A DNA stretch of 64,000 nucleotides from Hymenobacter canadensis. GTDB lineage: Bacteria > Bacteroidota > Bacteroidia > Cytophagales > Hymenobacteraceae. The position numbers were made by a program, and so were the translations under genes. The stretch is from positions 2,108,001 to 2,172,000 of the forward strand of contig NZ_CP114767.1 in assembly GCF_027359925.1 (NCBI RefSeq), written 5' to 3'. The notes beneath the pieces are model-generated. The model did not search any database. It was given only the letters and a program-made list of their open reading frames with translations, and was not told where the DNA came from. Positions 41,039 through 49,040 of the stretch are shown here, in pieces (position 1 is the stretch's first letter; each line of letters begins with the position of its first letter).

Positions 41039-43261
41039 CTACGGCTTAGGAACTGGTGCACCTTCGGCGGGTGCGGGCACGGTGGTGTTCACGCCTTCGT
41101 CGGGAGCGGCGTTGCCGCCGAGCAGGTCTATCAGGTTAAGTGGCTCAAACTGCGTGGAATCCGCGGGCTGGGTGGCACGCACGGTGTCGCGCACGGCTCG
41201 GAAGATGGAGCCGTGGGCTCGGCCCGGGAAGCTCAGGCTGTAGCTGAGCGTGTTGCGGGCGCCGTCCGAAATCAGGCCTTTCTGCAGCATCAGGTCGGCA
41301 ATGAGGCGGTGGAAGTAGCGCGCCGCGCTGCGCATCTCACCGTACTGGTTGAACGACATCTGGTAGCGCCGTGGCCGCGGGATAATGCTGGCCATATACA
41401 GGCTCTCCGACAGGTTCAGCTCAGCCGGATCCTCGGCGTAGTAGAACTCGGCGGCCTCCTTCACCCCGTAGATCTTCGGCCCCCACTCGATGATGTTGAG
41501 GTACACTTCAAACATGCGCTCCTTCGAAACGAGGCCCGTGTTTTCAATCAGCCACACAATCAGGGCTTCCTCAATCTTGCGGGTCACGGTTTTCTGCCGG
41601 GTCAGGAACACGTTTTTCACCAGCTGCATGGAAATGGTGCTGCCGCCGCGGGCGAAGCGCTTTTCCTTGATGTTCTGGATGGCCGACTTCACAAACGCCT
41701 TTTCCATAAAGCCCTTGTGCGACAGGAAACGCGGGTCTTCGGCCGTCATGATGGCCGCCTTCAGGTAGTCCGACACGGCGTCGTATGGCACGAAATTCGG
41801 ATTGACGGGGCCTACTTTGAAGGTTTTGATGGAGTCGCCTTTGTCGTTGTAGGCGGTGTAGCGGAACGCCTCGTTGAGCTGGTTGAGGTCTTCGCGGCCC
41901 ATGCGCGTGATGCGGAAATCCTTGGGCGTGAGGCCGGAGCTGAACTCCAGACTATCCACCTGGTTCATGTCCAGGTCGAGATGCATGCGGTACTGCAGCG
42001 TGCCGCTGCCCTGCATGCCTTCCAGCGTGTTGAACATGCCCTCGGGCAGCGCCGCGAAGAACGTATTGGCCGGCGTTTCGGCCGACTCGATATCAGCCTT
42101 CACCTGCAGGCCCGCCAGCATTTCGCGGCGGTTACGCACGCCATTGATCATCTTGCCGACCACGCGCTGGTTGAGCGGCAGCTTGCGCACGCTCAGCGTG
42201 GGATAAAACTCCATGCGGTTGAGCGTGACTTTGGTTCCCTTTTCCAGCGCCGCGTAGGCCTGGCCCAGCGTGGCCACAAAGTCGATGCCGCCGCGCGGGA
42301 AGCGCACGTCACGGTCCGAGAGCTTCGGGTGGTTCACGATAAAGTTGGCCGCCGAAGCCGTGCCGCGCACGGTCAGCTGGTCGTCGTCCAGCTCCTTATC
42401 GGTGAGGCTGAAGCGCAGCGTATCGAACTGCACGCGGGCCCCGTAGCGGCGCTGCACGTAGGGCAGCGTCACGGGCCGGCGCTCCAGGCCAAACACCTCG
42501 GCCTGCAGGGCGTAGTCACCGGGTTCGATATGGCCCTGCACGCCCACCCGGTTTTCCACCGAGTCGATAACGGCCGTGAGCTGGCCCTGAATGTCGCCGT
42601 CCTCAATGGAGAGGCGGGGCATCACCACGCGGGCCCGGTGGCGGGGGCTGTCGTAGGTCACCAGGAAGTTCTGGAAATCCGCCTCGTCGGGAATGTTATC
42701 GAAGCCGGCTTCCAGCAGCTGGTTGGCCAGCAGCCCGTAGTTCACGCCCTGCGTCGTGTCGCGCGGCACCTCGGGCTGGGCGCCTTTTTTGCGGTATAGG
42801 AACGAGTAGTTGTCCTGACCGGAGCGGGTTTTGCGGGCCGTGAAGCGGGCGTCGCTGATTTCGAGGTTGCTGAACACCGGGCGGCCCGCAAACAGGCTGC
42901 GCACGCTCAATGACACCGTGAGCAGGCGGGCCTGCAGCAACGTATCGGTAGGCGCGGCGCGGGGCACCAGGCTCATGCCGGCAATCTGCACCGTGTTCAG
43001 GTCGGTGAAGCTGGCGGGGCCCAGCGCGAGCGTGACGGGGTATTTGCGCTCTACTTTGGCCGTGGCCTGCCCGATGGCATAGTCCAGCAGCTGCTGACGC
43101 TTGAGCAGGAATACGGTGAGGCCGAGGGCCAGCAGGGCCACCACAATGCCCAGGCCGATGGCAATCTTTTTCTTAGTTGCTGGAGTCACGCGAGCGAGTC
43201 GAGAGGAAGGATAATCGCGGGCGGGGCGTGCCAGATTCGTGCCGAACCCGCCGCCGATCAT
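41039..43261 (-). CDS. AsmA-like / GT51 peptidoglycan transglycosylase fusion
   Basis: A 740-residue envelope protein. One membrane segment (about residues 33-53) anchors it; residues 60-450 are a beta-rich region resembling AsmA-like proteins (segments VFSNLEISDARFTARK, MPRLSIEDGDIQGQLTA, LTVRGTASAANF); residues about 490-680 are a GT51 domain with Glu508 in AEDPRFLSHKGF, RGGSTISMQLVKN and EVYLNIIEWGP. No transpeptidase follows, and the end is a Pro/Ala-rich tail. It should polymerise lipid II into glycan strands, while the AsmA-like part is unusual for this enzyme and may contact lipids or the outer membrane. ATG four bases after a -7 element. Confidence 0.85.
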   Translation of the reverse strand: MIGGGFGTNLARPARDYPSSRLARVTPATKKKIAIGLGIVVALLALGLTVFLLKRQQLLDYAIGQATAKVERKYPVTLALGPASFTDLNTVQIAGMSLVPRAAPTDTLLQARLLTVSLSVRSLFAGRPVFSNLEISDARFTARKTRSGQDNYSFLYRKKGAQPEVPRDTTQGVNYGLLANQLLEAGFDNIPDEADFQNFLVTYDSPRHRARVVMPRLSIEDGDIQGQLTAVIDSVENRVGVQGHIEPGDYALQAEVFGLERRPVTLPYVQRRYGARVQFDTLRFSLTDKELDDDQLTVRGTASAANFIVNHPKLSDRDVRFPRGGIDFVATLGQAYAALEKGTKVTLNRMEFYPTLSVRKLPLNQRVVGKMINGVRNRREMLAGLQVKADIESAETPANTFFAALPEGMFNTLEGMQGSGTLQYRMHLDLDMNQVDSLEFSSGLTPKDFRITRMGREDLNQLNEAFRYTAYNDKGDSIKTFKVGPVNPNFVPYDAVSDYLKAAIMTAEDPRFLSHKGFMEKAFVKSAIQNIKEKRFARGGSTISMQLVKNVFLTRQKTVTRKIEEALIVWLIENTGLVSKERMFEVYLNIIEWGPKIYGVKEAAEFYYAEDPAELNLSESLYMASIIPRPRRYQMSFNQYGEMRSAARYFHRLIADLMLQKGLISDGARNTLSYSLSFPGRAHGSIFRAVRDTVRATQPADSTQFEPLNLIDLLGGNAAPDEGVNTTVPAPAEGAPVPKP

Positions 43262-43265
43262 AGTA

Positions 43266-43273
43266 CAAAGGTA
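43266..43273 (-). promoter_or_regulatory. -7 promoter element TACCTTTG, leaderless configuration
   Basis: Perfect match on the minus strand ending four bases before the ATG at 43261; supports that start over the in-frame GTG further in. Confidence 0.7.
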
Positions 43274-43316
43274 GGGAAAAAGGGCCTCGCCCGTTTCCGG
43301 CCCGCGGGGGCTTCGC

Positions 43317-43324
43317 TACCTTTG
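43317..43324 (+). promoter_or_regulatory. -7 promoter element TACCTTTG of purB
   Basis: Perfect match, 27 bases before the ATG; only 43 bp separate it from the opposing element at 43273, so the two promoters sit back to back. Confidence 0.65.
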
Positions 43325-43351
43325 GCCTATTCTGGCCAACCCTCTCTACGC

Positions 43352-44716
43352 ATGAACGCTGCTGCCGACTACGCCACGCTCACTCCGCTCACCGCTGTTT
43401 CGCCCCTGGATGGCCGCTACCGGCGCACCACCGCGCCCCTGGCCCCGTATTTCTCCGAGCTGGCCCTGATCCGCTACCGGGTGCTGGTGGAGGTGGAATA
43501 CTTCATTGCCCTTTGCGAGCTGCCGCTGCCACAGCTGCAGGCCATAGATGCCGCCCTGTTCCCGGAGCTGCGCGCCCTCTACACCAGCTTCTCGCTGGCC
43601 GACGCCGACGCGGTAAAGTCCTATGAGCAAACCACCAACCACGACGTAAAGGCGGTGGAATACTTCCTGCGCGACAAGTTCACGGCTCTCGGGCTGGAGG
43701 CCTACCTGGAGTTCATTCACTTCGGCCTGACCTCGCAGGACATCAACAACACAGCCATTCCGCTGAGCTTGCAGCACGGCCTTATCAACACGCTGCTGCC
43801 GGCCTACGCGCAGGTGCGCAACGCCCTGGCCGCCCGCGCCACCGAGTGGGACGCCGTGCCGATGCTGGCCCGCACCCACGGCCAGCCGGCTTCGCCCACG
43901 CGCCTGGGCAAGGAAGTGCAAGTATTTGTGGCCCGGCTGGATGCCCAGGTGGTGCTGCTGGGCCAGGTCCCGTTCGGGGCCAAATTCGGGGGAGCCACCG
44001 GCAACTTCAACGCCCACCACGTGGCCTATCCGCAAGTCGACTGGCACCAGTTCGGTGACGTGTTCGTGAACAACCGCCTGGGGCTGCACCGCTCCTTCCC
44101 CACCACCCAGATCGAGCACTACGACCACCTGGCGGCCCTCTGCGACGCCCTCAAGCGGCTCAACACCATCCTCATCGACCTGGCCCGCGACGTGTGGCAG
44201 TACATTTCGCTGGGCTATTTCCGCCAGACCATCAAGGCCGGCGAAGTGGGCTCGTCGGCCATGCCGCACAAGGTAAACCCCATCGACTTTGAAAACGCGG
44301 AGGGCAATCTGGGCCTCGCCAACGCCATGCTGGAGCACCTGGCAGCCAAGCTGCCCATCAGCCGCCTGCAGCGCGACCTGACCGACTCCACGGTGCTGCG
44401 CAACCTGGGCGTGCCGCTGGGCCACACGCTCATCGCCCTCACGGCCCTGCAGCGCGGCCTTAATAAGCTGGCCCTCGACGAAGCCGCCCTCGCCCGCGAC
44501 CTGGACGCCAGCTGGCCCGTGGTGGCTGAGGCCATCCAGACCATCCTGCGCCGCGAAGCCTACCCCGACCCCTACAACGCCCTCAAGGCCCTCACCCGCA
44601 CGCACGGCCCCATCACCGAAACCACCATCCGCGAGTTCATCGAGACGCTGGACGTGAGTGAGGAAGTGAAAGCCGAGCTGCGCCGGATTTCGCCGCATAA
44701 TTATGTAGGAGTGTAG
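43352..44716 (+). CDS. purB: Adenylosuccinate lyase
   Basis: A 454-residue fumarase-superfamily enzyme for two steps of purine synthesis, releasing fumarate from SAICAR and adenylosuccinate. The family signature GSSAMPHKVNPIDFEN is intact at about residue 302-317, with TTNHDVKAVE (about 95) and the catalytic His region RTHGQPASPT. Size is as usual for PurB of the E. coli type. purA lies 13 kb away on the other strand, so the AMP branch is represented twice in the window. Its stop codon TAG lies inside a family H palindrome arm. Confidence 0.96.
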   Translation: MNAAADYATLTPLTAVSPLDGRYRRTTAPLAPYFSELALIRYRVLVEVEYFIALCELPLPQLQAIDAALFPELRALYTSFSLADADAVKSYEQTTNHDVKAVEYFLRDKFTALGLEAYLEFIHFGLTSQDINNTAIPLSLQHGLINTLLPAYAQVRNALAARATEWDAVPMLARTHGQPASPTRLGKEVQVFVARLDAQVVLLGQVPFGAKFGGATGNFNAHHVAYPQVDWHQFGDVFVNNRLGLHRSFPTTQIEHYDHLAALCDALKRLNTILIDLARDVWQYISLGYFRQTIKAGEVGSSAMPHKVNPIDFENAEGNLGLANAMLEHLAAKLPISRLQRDLTDSTVLRNLGVPLGHTLIALTALQRGLNKLALDEAALARDLDASWPVVAEAIQTILRREAYPDPYNALKALTRTHGPITETTIREFIETLDVSEEVKAELRRISPHNYVGV

Positions 44717-44868
44717 GGGCGCGTTGCACGCGCCCGTCGGCCCTGGCCTGCCAGCTTCCGGCCGACGTGCTTTTACGATGTATTCATCACAAGTTTCCCT
44801 TACTTCTCGCCCGCCGCACCAAGCAGCCCGCACGCTGCTGCCGGCGGGCGCGTGCAACGCGCCCCTAC
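44713..44868. repeat. Palindrome family H, 156-bp element with 24-bp terminal inverted repeats
   Basis: Ends GTAGGGGCGCGTTGCACGCG... and its exact complement (24 bp each) frame 108 bp of unique sequence. The left end contains the purB stop codon and the right end stops one base before the ATG of the GT9 gene, so it spans the whole intergenic space. Confidence 0.92.
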
Positions 44869-44869
44869 C

Positions 44870-45967
44870 ATGTCCGACCTGAACGGCATCACCGTCCATG
44901 CTGACTGCCGCCACTTTCGCGGTGATATTCCCTGCCGCCCCAACAAGGCGCACGGCTACGTGTGCCAGGATTGCCCGTCGTATGCGCCGGTGCAGCAGCG
45001 TATTCTGCTCATCAAGCTGGGCGCCATCGGCGACGTTATCCGGACCACGCCGCTGCTGCGGCGGCTGCGGCAGGAGTATCCGGGGTGCTATATCACCTGG
45101 CTGACGCTCACGCCCGCCATTCTGCCCCAGCAGGAGGTCGACGAGATTCTGAAGTTCGATTTTGCCAGCGCCCTGCAGCTGATGGCGCGCCGCTTCGACA
45201 TTGCCATCAACCTCGATAAGGAAAAGGAAGCCTGCGCGCTGCTGCTGAAAGTGGAGGCCGGCCGCAAGTTCGGCTACACCCTGCGCGAAACCGACGGCGT
45301 GCCGTGGCCGCAGAATGAGCAGGCCAACCACAAGTTCCTGACCGGCGTGTTCGACCAGCTCAGCCTGCAGAACCAGAAGCCTTACGTGCAGGAAATATTC
45401 GAGCTGTGCGGCTTCGATTTCCAGGGCGAGGAGTACGTGTTCGACACCCACGACGATAAGGGCTACACCTGGAGTGAGCTGCCCACCGGCCGCCCCCGCA
45501 TCGGCCTCAACACCGGCTGCGGCGACCGGTGGACCACCCGCCTGTGGAGCGACGAGAAATGGGTGGCCCTGATTACGCAGCTGCAGCAGGCCGGCTACGC
45601 GCCCGTGCTGCTGGGCGGCGAGGCCGAAGACGCCCGCAACCGCCGCCTCCACGCCGATACCGGCGCGGCCTACCTGGGCACGTTCCCGCTGCCGCAGTTC
45701 ATCAACCTGCTGCACCAGATGGACGGCATCGTGACGCAGGTGACCATGGCCATGCACATCAGCATTGCGCTACGCAAGCCCACCATCCTGATAAACAACA
45801 TCTTCAACCCCTACGAATTCGACCTCTACGGCCGCGGCCAACTGGTGCAGCCCGATAAGCAGTGCGTGTGCTTCTACCGCGGCTCCTGCCAGCTCGGCAC
45901 CAGCTGCATGGAAGATCTGCCGGCTGAGAAGGTGTTTGAGGCCGTGCGGGTGAGTGTGCCAGTATAA
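44870..45967 (+). CDS. Glycosyltransferase family 9 (heptosyltransferase-type)
   Basis: A 365-residue GT9 enzyme (GT-B fold) such as add heptose or other sugars to the LPS core. The N-terminal domain starts with ILLIKLGAIGDVIRTTPLLRRLRQ (about residues 45-68), the mark of the family; the C-terminal domain has IGLNTGCGDRWTTRLWSDEKW and DGIVTQVTMAMHISIALRKPTI. A Cys-rich N-terminal extension (ADCRHFRGDIPCRPNKAHGYVCQDC, broken here as four Cys in residues 1-40) is unusual and may bind zinc. The ATG abuts the family H element, so expression may depend on sequence inside the element. Confidence 0.88.
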   Translation: MSDLNGITVHADCRHFRGDIPCRPNKAHGYVCQDCPSYAPVQQRILLIKLGAIGDVIRTTPLLRRLRQEYPGCYITWLTLTPAILPQQEVDEILKFDFASALQLMARRFDIAINLDKEKEACALLLKVEAGRKFGYTLRETDGVPWPQNEQANHKFLTGVFDQLSLQNQKPYVQEIFELCGFDFQGEEYVFDTHDDKGYTWSELPTGRPRIGLNTGCGDRWTTRLWSDEKWVALITQLQQAGYAPVLLGGEAEDARNRRLHADTGAAYLGTFPLPQFINLLHQMDGIVTQVTMAMHISIALRKPTILINNIFNPYEFDLYGRGQLVQPDKQCVCFYRGSCQLGTSCMEDLPAEKVFEAVRVSVPV

Positions 45968-45971
45968 CAGG

Positions 45972-46202
45972 CTACTCATTCAGAAGAATTCTTTTGGCGT
46001 CATGCAAGGCCTCAATCAGAATATTGAATTCTATGCCTTTACCTCTTGTATTTTCATCCAAGAGCTCAATTCTTATATCGTCTGTTCCATTGTCCTGATT
46101 GATTAAGGCTACACATTTTCCTTTCACAAACACATAAGCGACAAGCTTCTCATAATCAACAGGGCTACCTATGACTGTATAATAAGGTTTGGTATTACTC
46201 AC
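45972..46202 (-). CDS. Small low-GC protein coupled to a GT4 gene
   Basis: A 76-residue acidic protein, no signal or membrane segment. I do not recognise a family; the size and make-up recall small immunity or regulator proteins, but nothing specific supports that. Base composition is clearly AT-richer than both flanking glycosyltransferase genes, so it is a likely recent arrival. The start is GTG, overlapping the last eight bases of the GT4 gene as GTGAGTAA, which fits translational coupling. Codon structure is intact and the frame has no rival. Confidence 0.6.
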   Translation of the reverse strand: MSNTKPYYTVIGSPVDYEKLVAYVFVKGKCVALINQDNGTDDIRIELLDENTRGKGIEFNILIEALHDAKRILLNE

Positions 46203-47340
46203 TGTGTTGTTTGTTAATCTCAGCCACTTCCTTCAGCGCTTTCACCATCTCGCTCCACGAAAACTCCTTCTTCCGGGCCCAGACGCCGGCCGTGAATTCC
46301 TGCTCGCGCTGCTGCTCGTAGAAATCCACCAGCGCGTCGGCAATGGCGCGGGGCGTGGGCGGCACCACGTAGCCCACTTCGCCGTCCGGAATCAGCTCGG
46401 CCAGCCCGCCTACATCCGTCACTAGCATTGGCCGCTCGAAGTGGTAGGCAATTTGCGAAACGCCGCTCTGGGTGGCGTTTTTGTAGGGCTGCACAATGAG
46501 GTCGGCGGCGCAGAAGTAGTCCACTACCCGCTCGTTCGGGATGAAGTCGGTGGCGCGGACGAGGCGGCCTTCCAGGTTGTGCTGCCGGATCAGGGCCTCG
46601 TAGGGTGCGGCGTCCTCGTAGTATTCGCCGGCAATAATCAGCTTGAGGGGCAGCTTCGCCAGCCGCTCGTCGGCAAAGGCCTCTAGCAGAATGTCCAGCC
46701 CCTTGTAAGCCCGGATAAAGCCAAAGAACAGCAGGTAGCCGAATGCCGGATCGAGCCCCAGAGCCGCCAATGCGGCAGGCTTGGCCTTGAGCGGGCCGAA
46801 GTTGTCGTAGAGCGGGTGCGGGCGGTAGAGGGCGGGCTGCCGGAAGCCCAGACGGCGCAGATCGGCCAGCACCGAGCGGCTCATGGTCACGAAGCCGTGG
46901 CAGGCCGAAAGGAAATAGCGCGTGAGCGGCCGGTCGCCGGGCCGCTTCTCGTGCGGAATAACGTTGTCGGTGATGGCCACCACGCGGGTGTGGCGGTTGC
47001 GACGTACGAGGCGGGCCACGGTGCCCAGCGCCGGCCCCATAAAGGGCAGCCAGAACCGGAAAATCACCAGGTCGGGCCGTTCCCGGCGCAGCTTCTCCCC
47101 CACTTTCCACCACGAAAGCGGGTTCACCGAGTTCAGGCTGACTTCAATATCCAGGTCGGCGGGGCCGGGCTCGGTGCTGAACTGGGTCTGGCCGGGAAAC
47201 AGGAAATCGGGATACTGCAGCGAAAACGTCACGAGCCGTACCTCGTCGCCGGCCTCCTGGAAGGCCCGCGCCAGCCGCTCGTTGTAGGTAGCCAGCCCGC
47301 CCCGCAGCGGATACGCCGGCCCGATGATGACGACTTTCAT
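46195..47340 (-). CDS. Glycosyltransferase family 4
   Basis: A 381-residue GT-B enzyme. The N-terminus IIGPAYPLRGGLATYNERLARAFQ is the GT4 acceptor-loop pattern; the C-terminal half has FFGFIRAYKGLDILLEAF, and VVDYFCAADLIVQPYKNATQSGV with the family EX7E-like position replaced by a Tyr/Gln-rich variant. It transfers a sugar from a nucleotide sugar, probably in surface polysaccharide synthesis, as suggested by nearby GT2 and GT9 genes. Donor and acceptor are unknown. A family C palindrome precedes it; the 76-residue gene overlaps its end. Confidence 0.9.
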   Translation of the reverse strand: MKVVIIGPAYPLRGGLATYNERLARAFQEAGDEVRLVTFSLQYPDFLFPGQTQFSTEPGPADLDIEVSLNSVNPLSWWKVGEKLRRERPDLVIFRFWLPFMGPALGTVARLVRRNRHTRVVAITDNVIPHEKRPGDRPLTRYFLSACHGFVTMSRSVLADLRRLGFRQPALYRPHPLYDNFGPLKAKPAALAALGLDPAFGYLLFFGFIRAYKGLDILLEAFADERLAKLPLKLIIAGEYYEDAAPYEALIRQHNLEGRLVRATDFIPNERVVDYFCAADLIVQPYKNATQSGVSQIAYHFERPMLVTDVGGLAELIPDGEVGYVVPPTPRAIADALVDFYEQQREQEFTAGVWARKKEFSWSEMVKALKEVAEINKQHSE

Positions 47341-47361
47341 AGAATGGAGACTTACACAAGA

Positions 47362-47460
47362 AGAACGTCATGCTGAGCTTGCCGAAGCATCTCTACCGAG
47401 GCTAATTAAGAAAGTTAGCACTGCGGTAGAGATGCTTCGGCAGGCTCAGCATGACGTTCT
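47362..47460. repeat. Palindrome family C, intact copy
   Basis: A 99-bp hairpin with arms of about 38 bp (AGAACGTCATGCTGAGCTTG...CTCTACCG). It lies between the GT2 stop and GT4 start, both on the minus strand. Confidence 0.9.
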
Positions 47461-47475
47461 GCCCTCGTTGATTTG

Positions 47476-48465
47476 TTACTTCAGATTCACCTTGTCCCGC
47501 ACCAGATAATCGTTGCGGTTGGCGCCGTTCAGCTGGATCAGTTCGGCCAAAAAGCCCGTCAGGAACAGCATGGCCCCGATAGTGACAGCCGTGAGGGCCA
47601 GGAAAAACAGCGGCTGGTCCGTGACGTTGCGGGTGGCCAGATTCCTAATCCACGACAGGTACACCTTCTCGCCCACCAGCCACAGCGTAATCAGCATGCC
47701 CAGCACAAACGACAGGGTACCCATCGTACCGAAGAAGTGCATGGGCCGCCGCCGGAACCGGCTCACAAACGTGATGCTCAGCAAGTCGAGGAAGCCGTAC
47801 ACGAACCGCTCCAGCCCGAACTTGGTGGTGCCGTATTTGCGCTCCTGGTGCTGCACCACCTTCTCGCCGATCTTGCGGAAGCCCGCCCATTTGGCAATCA
47901 CGGGGATGTAGCGGTGCATCTCGCCGTACACCTCGATGCTGCGCACCACGCGGTGGTCGTAGGCCTTGAGGCCGCAGTTGAAGTCGTGAAGCTGAATGCC
48001 CGAAATCCAGCGCGTAACGCCGTTAAAGAGCTTGGTCGGGATGGTTTTCGACAGCGGATCGAAGCGCTTGCGTTTCCAGCCGCTCACCAGGTCAAAACCG
48101 TCCTGCGTGATCATGCGGTACAGGTCGGGTAGCTCTTCCGGCGAGTCCTGCAGGTCGGCATCCATGGTACAGATGACGCGGCCGGTCGTTTCCTTGAAGC
48201 CCACGTTCAGCGCCGCCGATTTGCCGTAGTTGCGATTGAAGCGGATGCCGCGCAGGTGGGTGTCGGTTTCGGCCAGCTCCTCGATTACGTCCCAGGAGTT
48301 GTCTGTCGAGCCGTCGTCCACCAGAATCACCTCGTAGGTAAGCCCGTGCTGGGCCAGCACGCGGTTGATCCAGCGGGTCAGCTCCGGCAACGACTCGGCT
48401 TCGTTGAGTAGGGGAATGACGATGGACAGCTCCACCGGAAACGAATGCGAAGTGCGCTTACTCAA
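47476..48465 (-). CDS. Membrane-anchored glycosyltransferase family 2
   Basis: A 329-residue GT2 of the ArnC/GtrB/DPM type. The catalytic domain has LSIVIPLLNEAESLPEL, VDDGSTDNSWD, TMDADLQDSPEELPD and FNRNYGKSAAL; two C-terminal hydrophobic segments (about residues 232-262 and 280-305) anchor it in the membrane. It should make a polyprenyl-phosphate sugar. The start is TTG, overlapping the stop of the upstream DUF4199 gene by eight bases (TTGAGTAA). That overlap has the same form as the GT4/76-aa gene overlap. The N-terminal 12 residues before LSIVIP are not conserved-looking, so a later start is possible. Confidence 0.9.
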   Translation of the reverse strand: MSKRTSHSFPVELSIVIPLLNEAESLPELTRWINRVLAQHGLTYEVILVDDGSTDNSWDVIEELAETDTHLRGIRFNRNYGKSAALNVGFKETTGRVICTMDADLQDSPEELPDLYRMITQDGFDLVSGWKRKRFDPLSKTIPTKLFNGVTRWISGIQLHDFNCGLKAYDHRVVRSIEVYGEMHRYIPVIAKWAGFRKIGEKVVQHQERKYGTTKFGLERFVYGFLDLLSITFVSRFRRRPMHFFGTMGTLSFVLGMLITLWLVGEKVYLSWIRNLATRNVTDQPLFFLALTAVTIGAMLFLTGFLAELIQLNGANRNDYLVRDKVNLK

Positions 48466-48991
48466 ACTCGGGAAGTTTATGCTTGGTAAAAGCGGAAATA
48501 ATCAACCCCAGCACGGCCCCACCAATGGAGCCGCCCAACGTTACTTTACCAATGCTCAGCACTGAGCCCATTTTCTCCTGTGAGATATCGGCCAGCGCTT
48601 TGTCCAGTTGGTCTTCCGGCACATTCATCCCCATCATCCAGGCTTCCATATCGGCGCGCATGGCCGTTACGTAGTCAGGATCAATAAAATTGATGTACAC
48701 GTAGTTGAAAGCCCCAGTTAGGATAGCACTGATGGTACCCAACACAATGGAAATTATCACTCCCTGCCCGAACGTCATCAGGCCGCCATTCTGGCTCTTG
48801 AAGTAGCGGTGGGCGAGAACAATGCCAACAACCCATACCAAAATGGACATGGGCATTGCCACCGAAAATTTAAAAGCGAGTTCCGTGACTTTCAGGCCAA
48901 AGTCGACGATGATGCCGATGATGCCAAAAAGAAGGCCGTAGCGGATACCAACCTGAACAGGCGTTTCGGCAGTAGTAGCTGTGTTTTCCAT
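48458..48991 (-). CDS. DUF4199-type membrane protein, copy 1
   Basis: A 177-residue membrane protein with four hydrophobic segments at about residues 15-35, 42-60, 73-95 and 145-165, and a short charged loop (AMRADMEAWMMGMNVPEDQLDKALADI). It resembles the DUF4199 family of Bacteroidota, of unknown function. The next gene upstream on the same strand is a second member, and the GT2 gene overlaps its end by eight bases, so the block DUF4199-DUF4199-GT2 is likely one operon. The ATG at 48991 is used; the frame runs further upstream without membrane-like sequence. Confidence 0.82.
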   Translation of the reverse strand: MENTATTAETPVQVGIRYGLLFGIIGIIVDFGLKVTELAFKFSVAMPMSILVWVVGIVLAHRYFKSQNGGLMTFGQGVIISIVLGTISAILTGAFNYVYINFIDPDYVTAMRADMEAWMMGMNVPEDQLDKALADISQEKMGSVLSIGKVTLGGSIGGAVLGLIISAFTKHKLPEFE

Positions 48992-49040
48992 GAGAAAGTA
49001 AGTAGGAGAGTGGAAGGAAGAAAAAGCAGGACGCAATATT

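Noticed and set aside
2149..47460. The large palindromes as CRISPR, attachment sites or riboswitches.
   Set aside because: They are inverted, not direct, repeats, with no spacers, no integrase nearby and no ligand-type conserved core; they fit REP/MITE-like intergenic elements.
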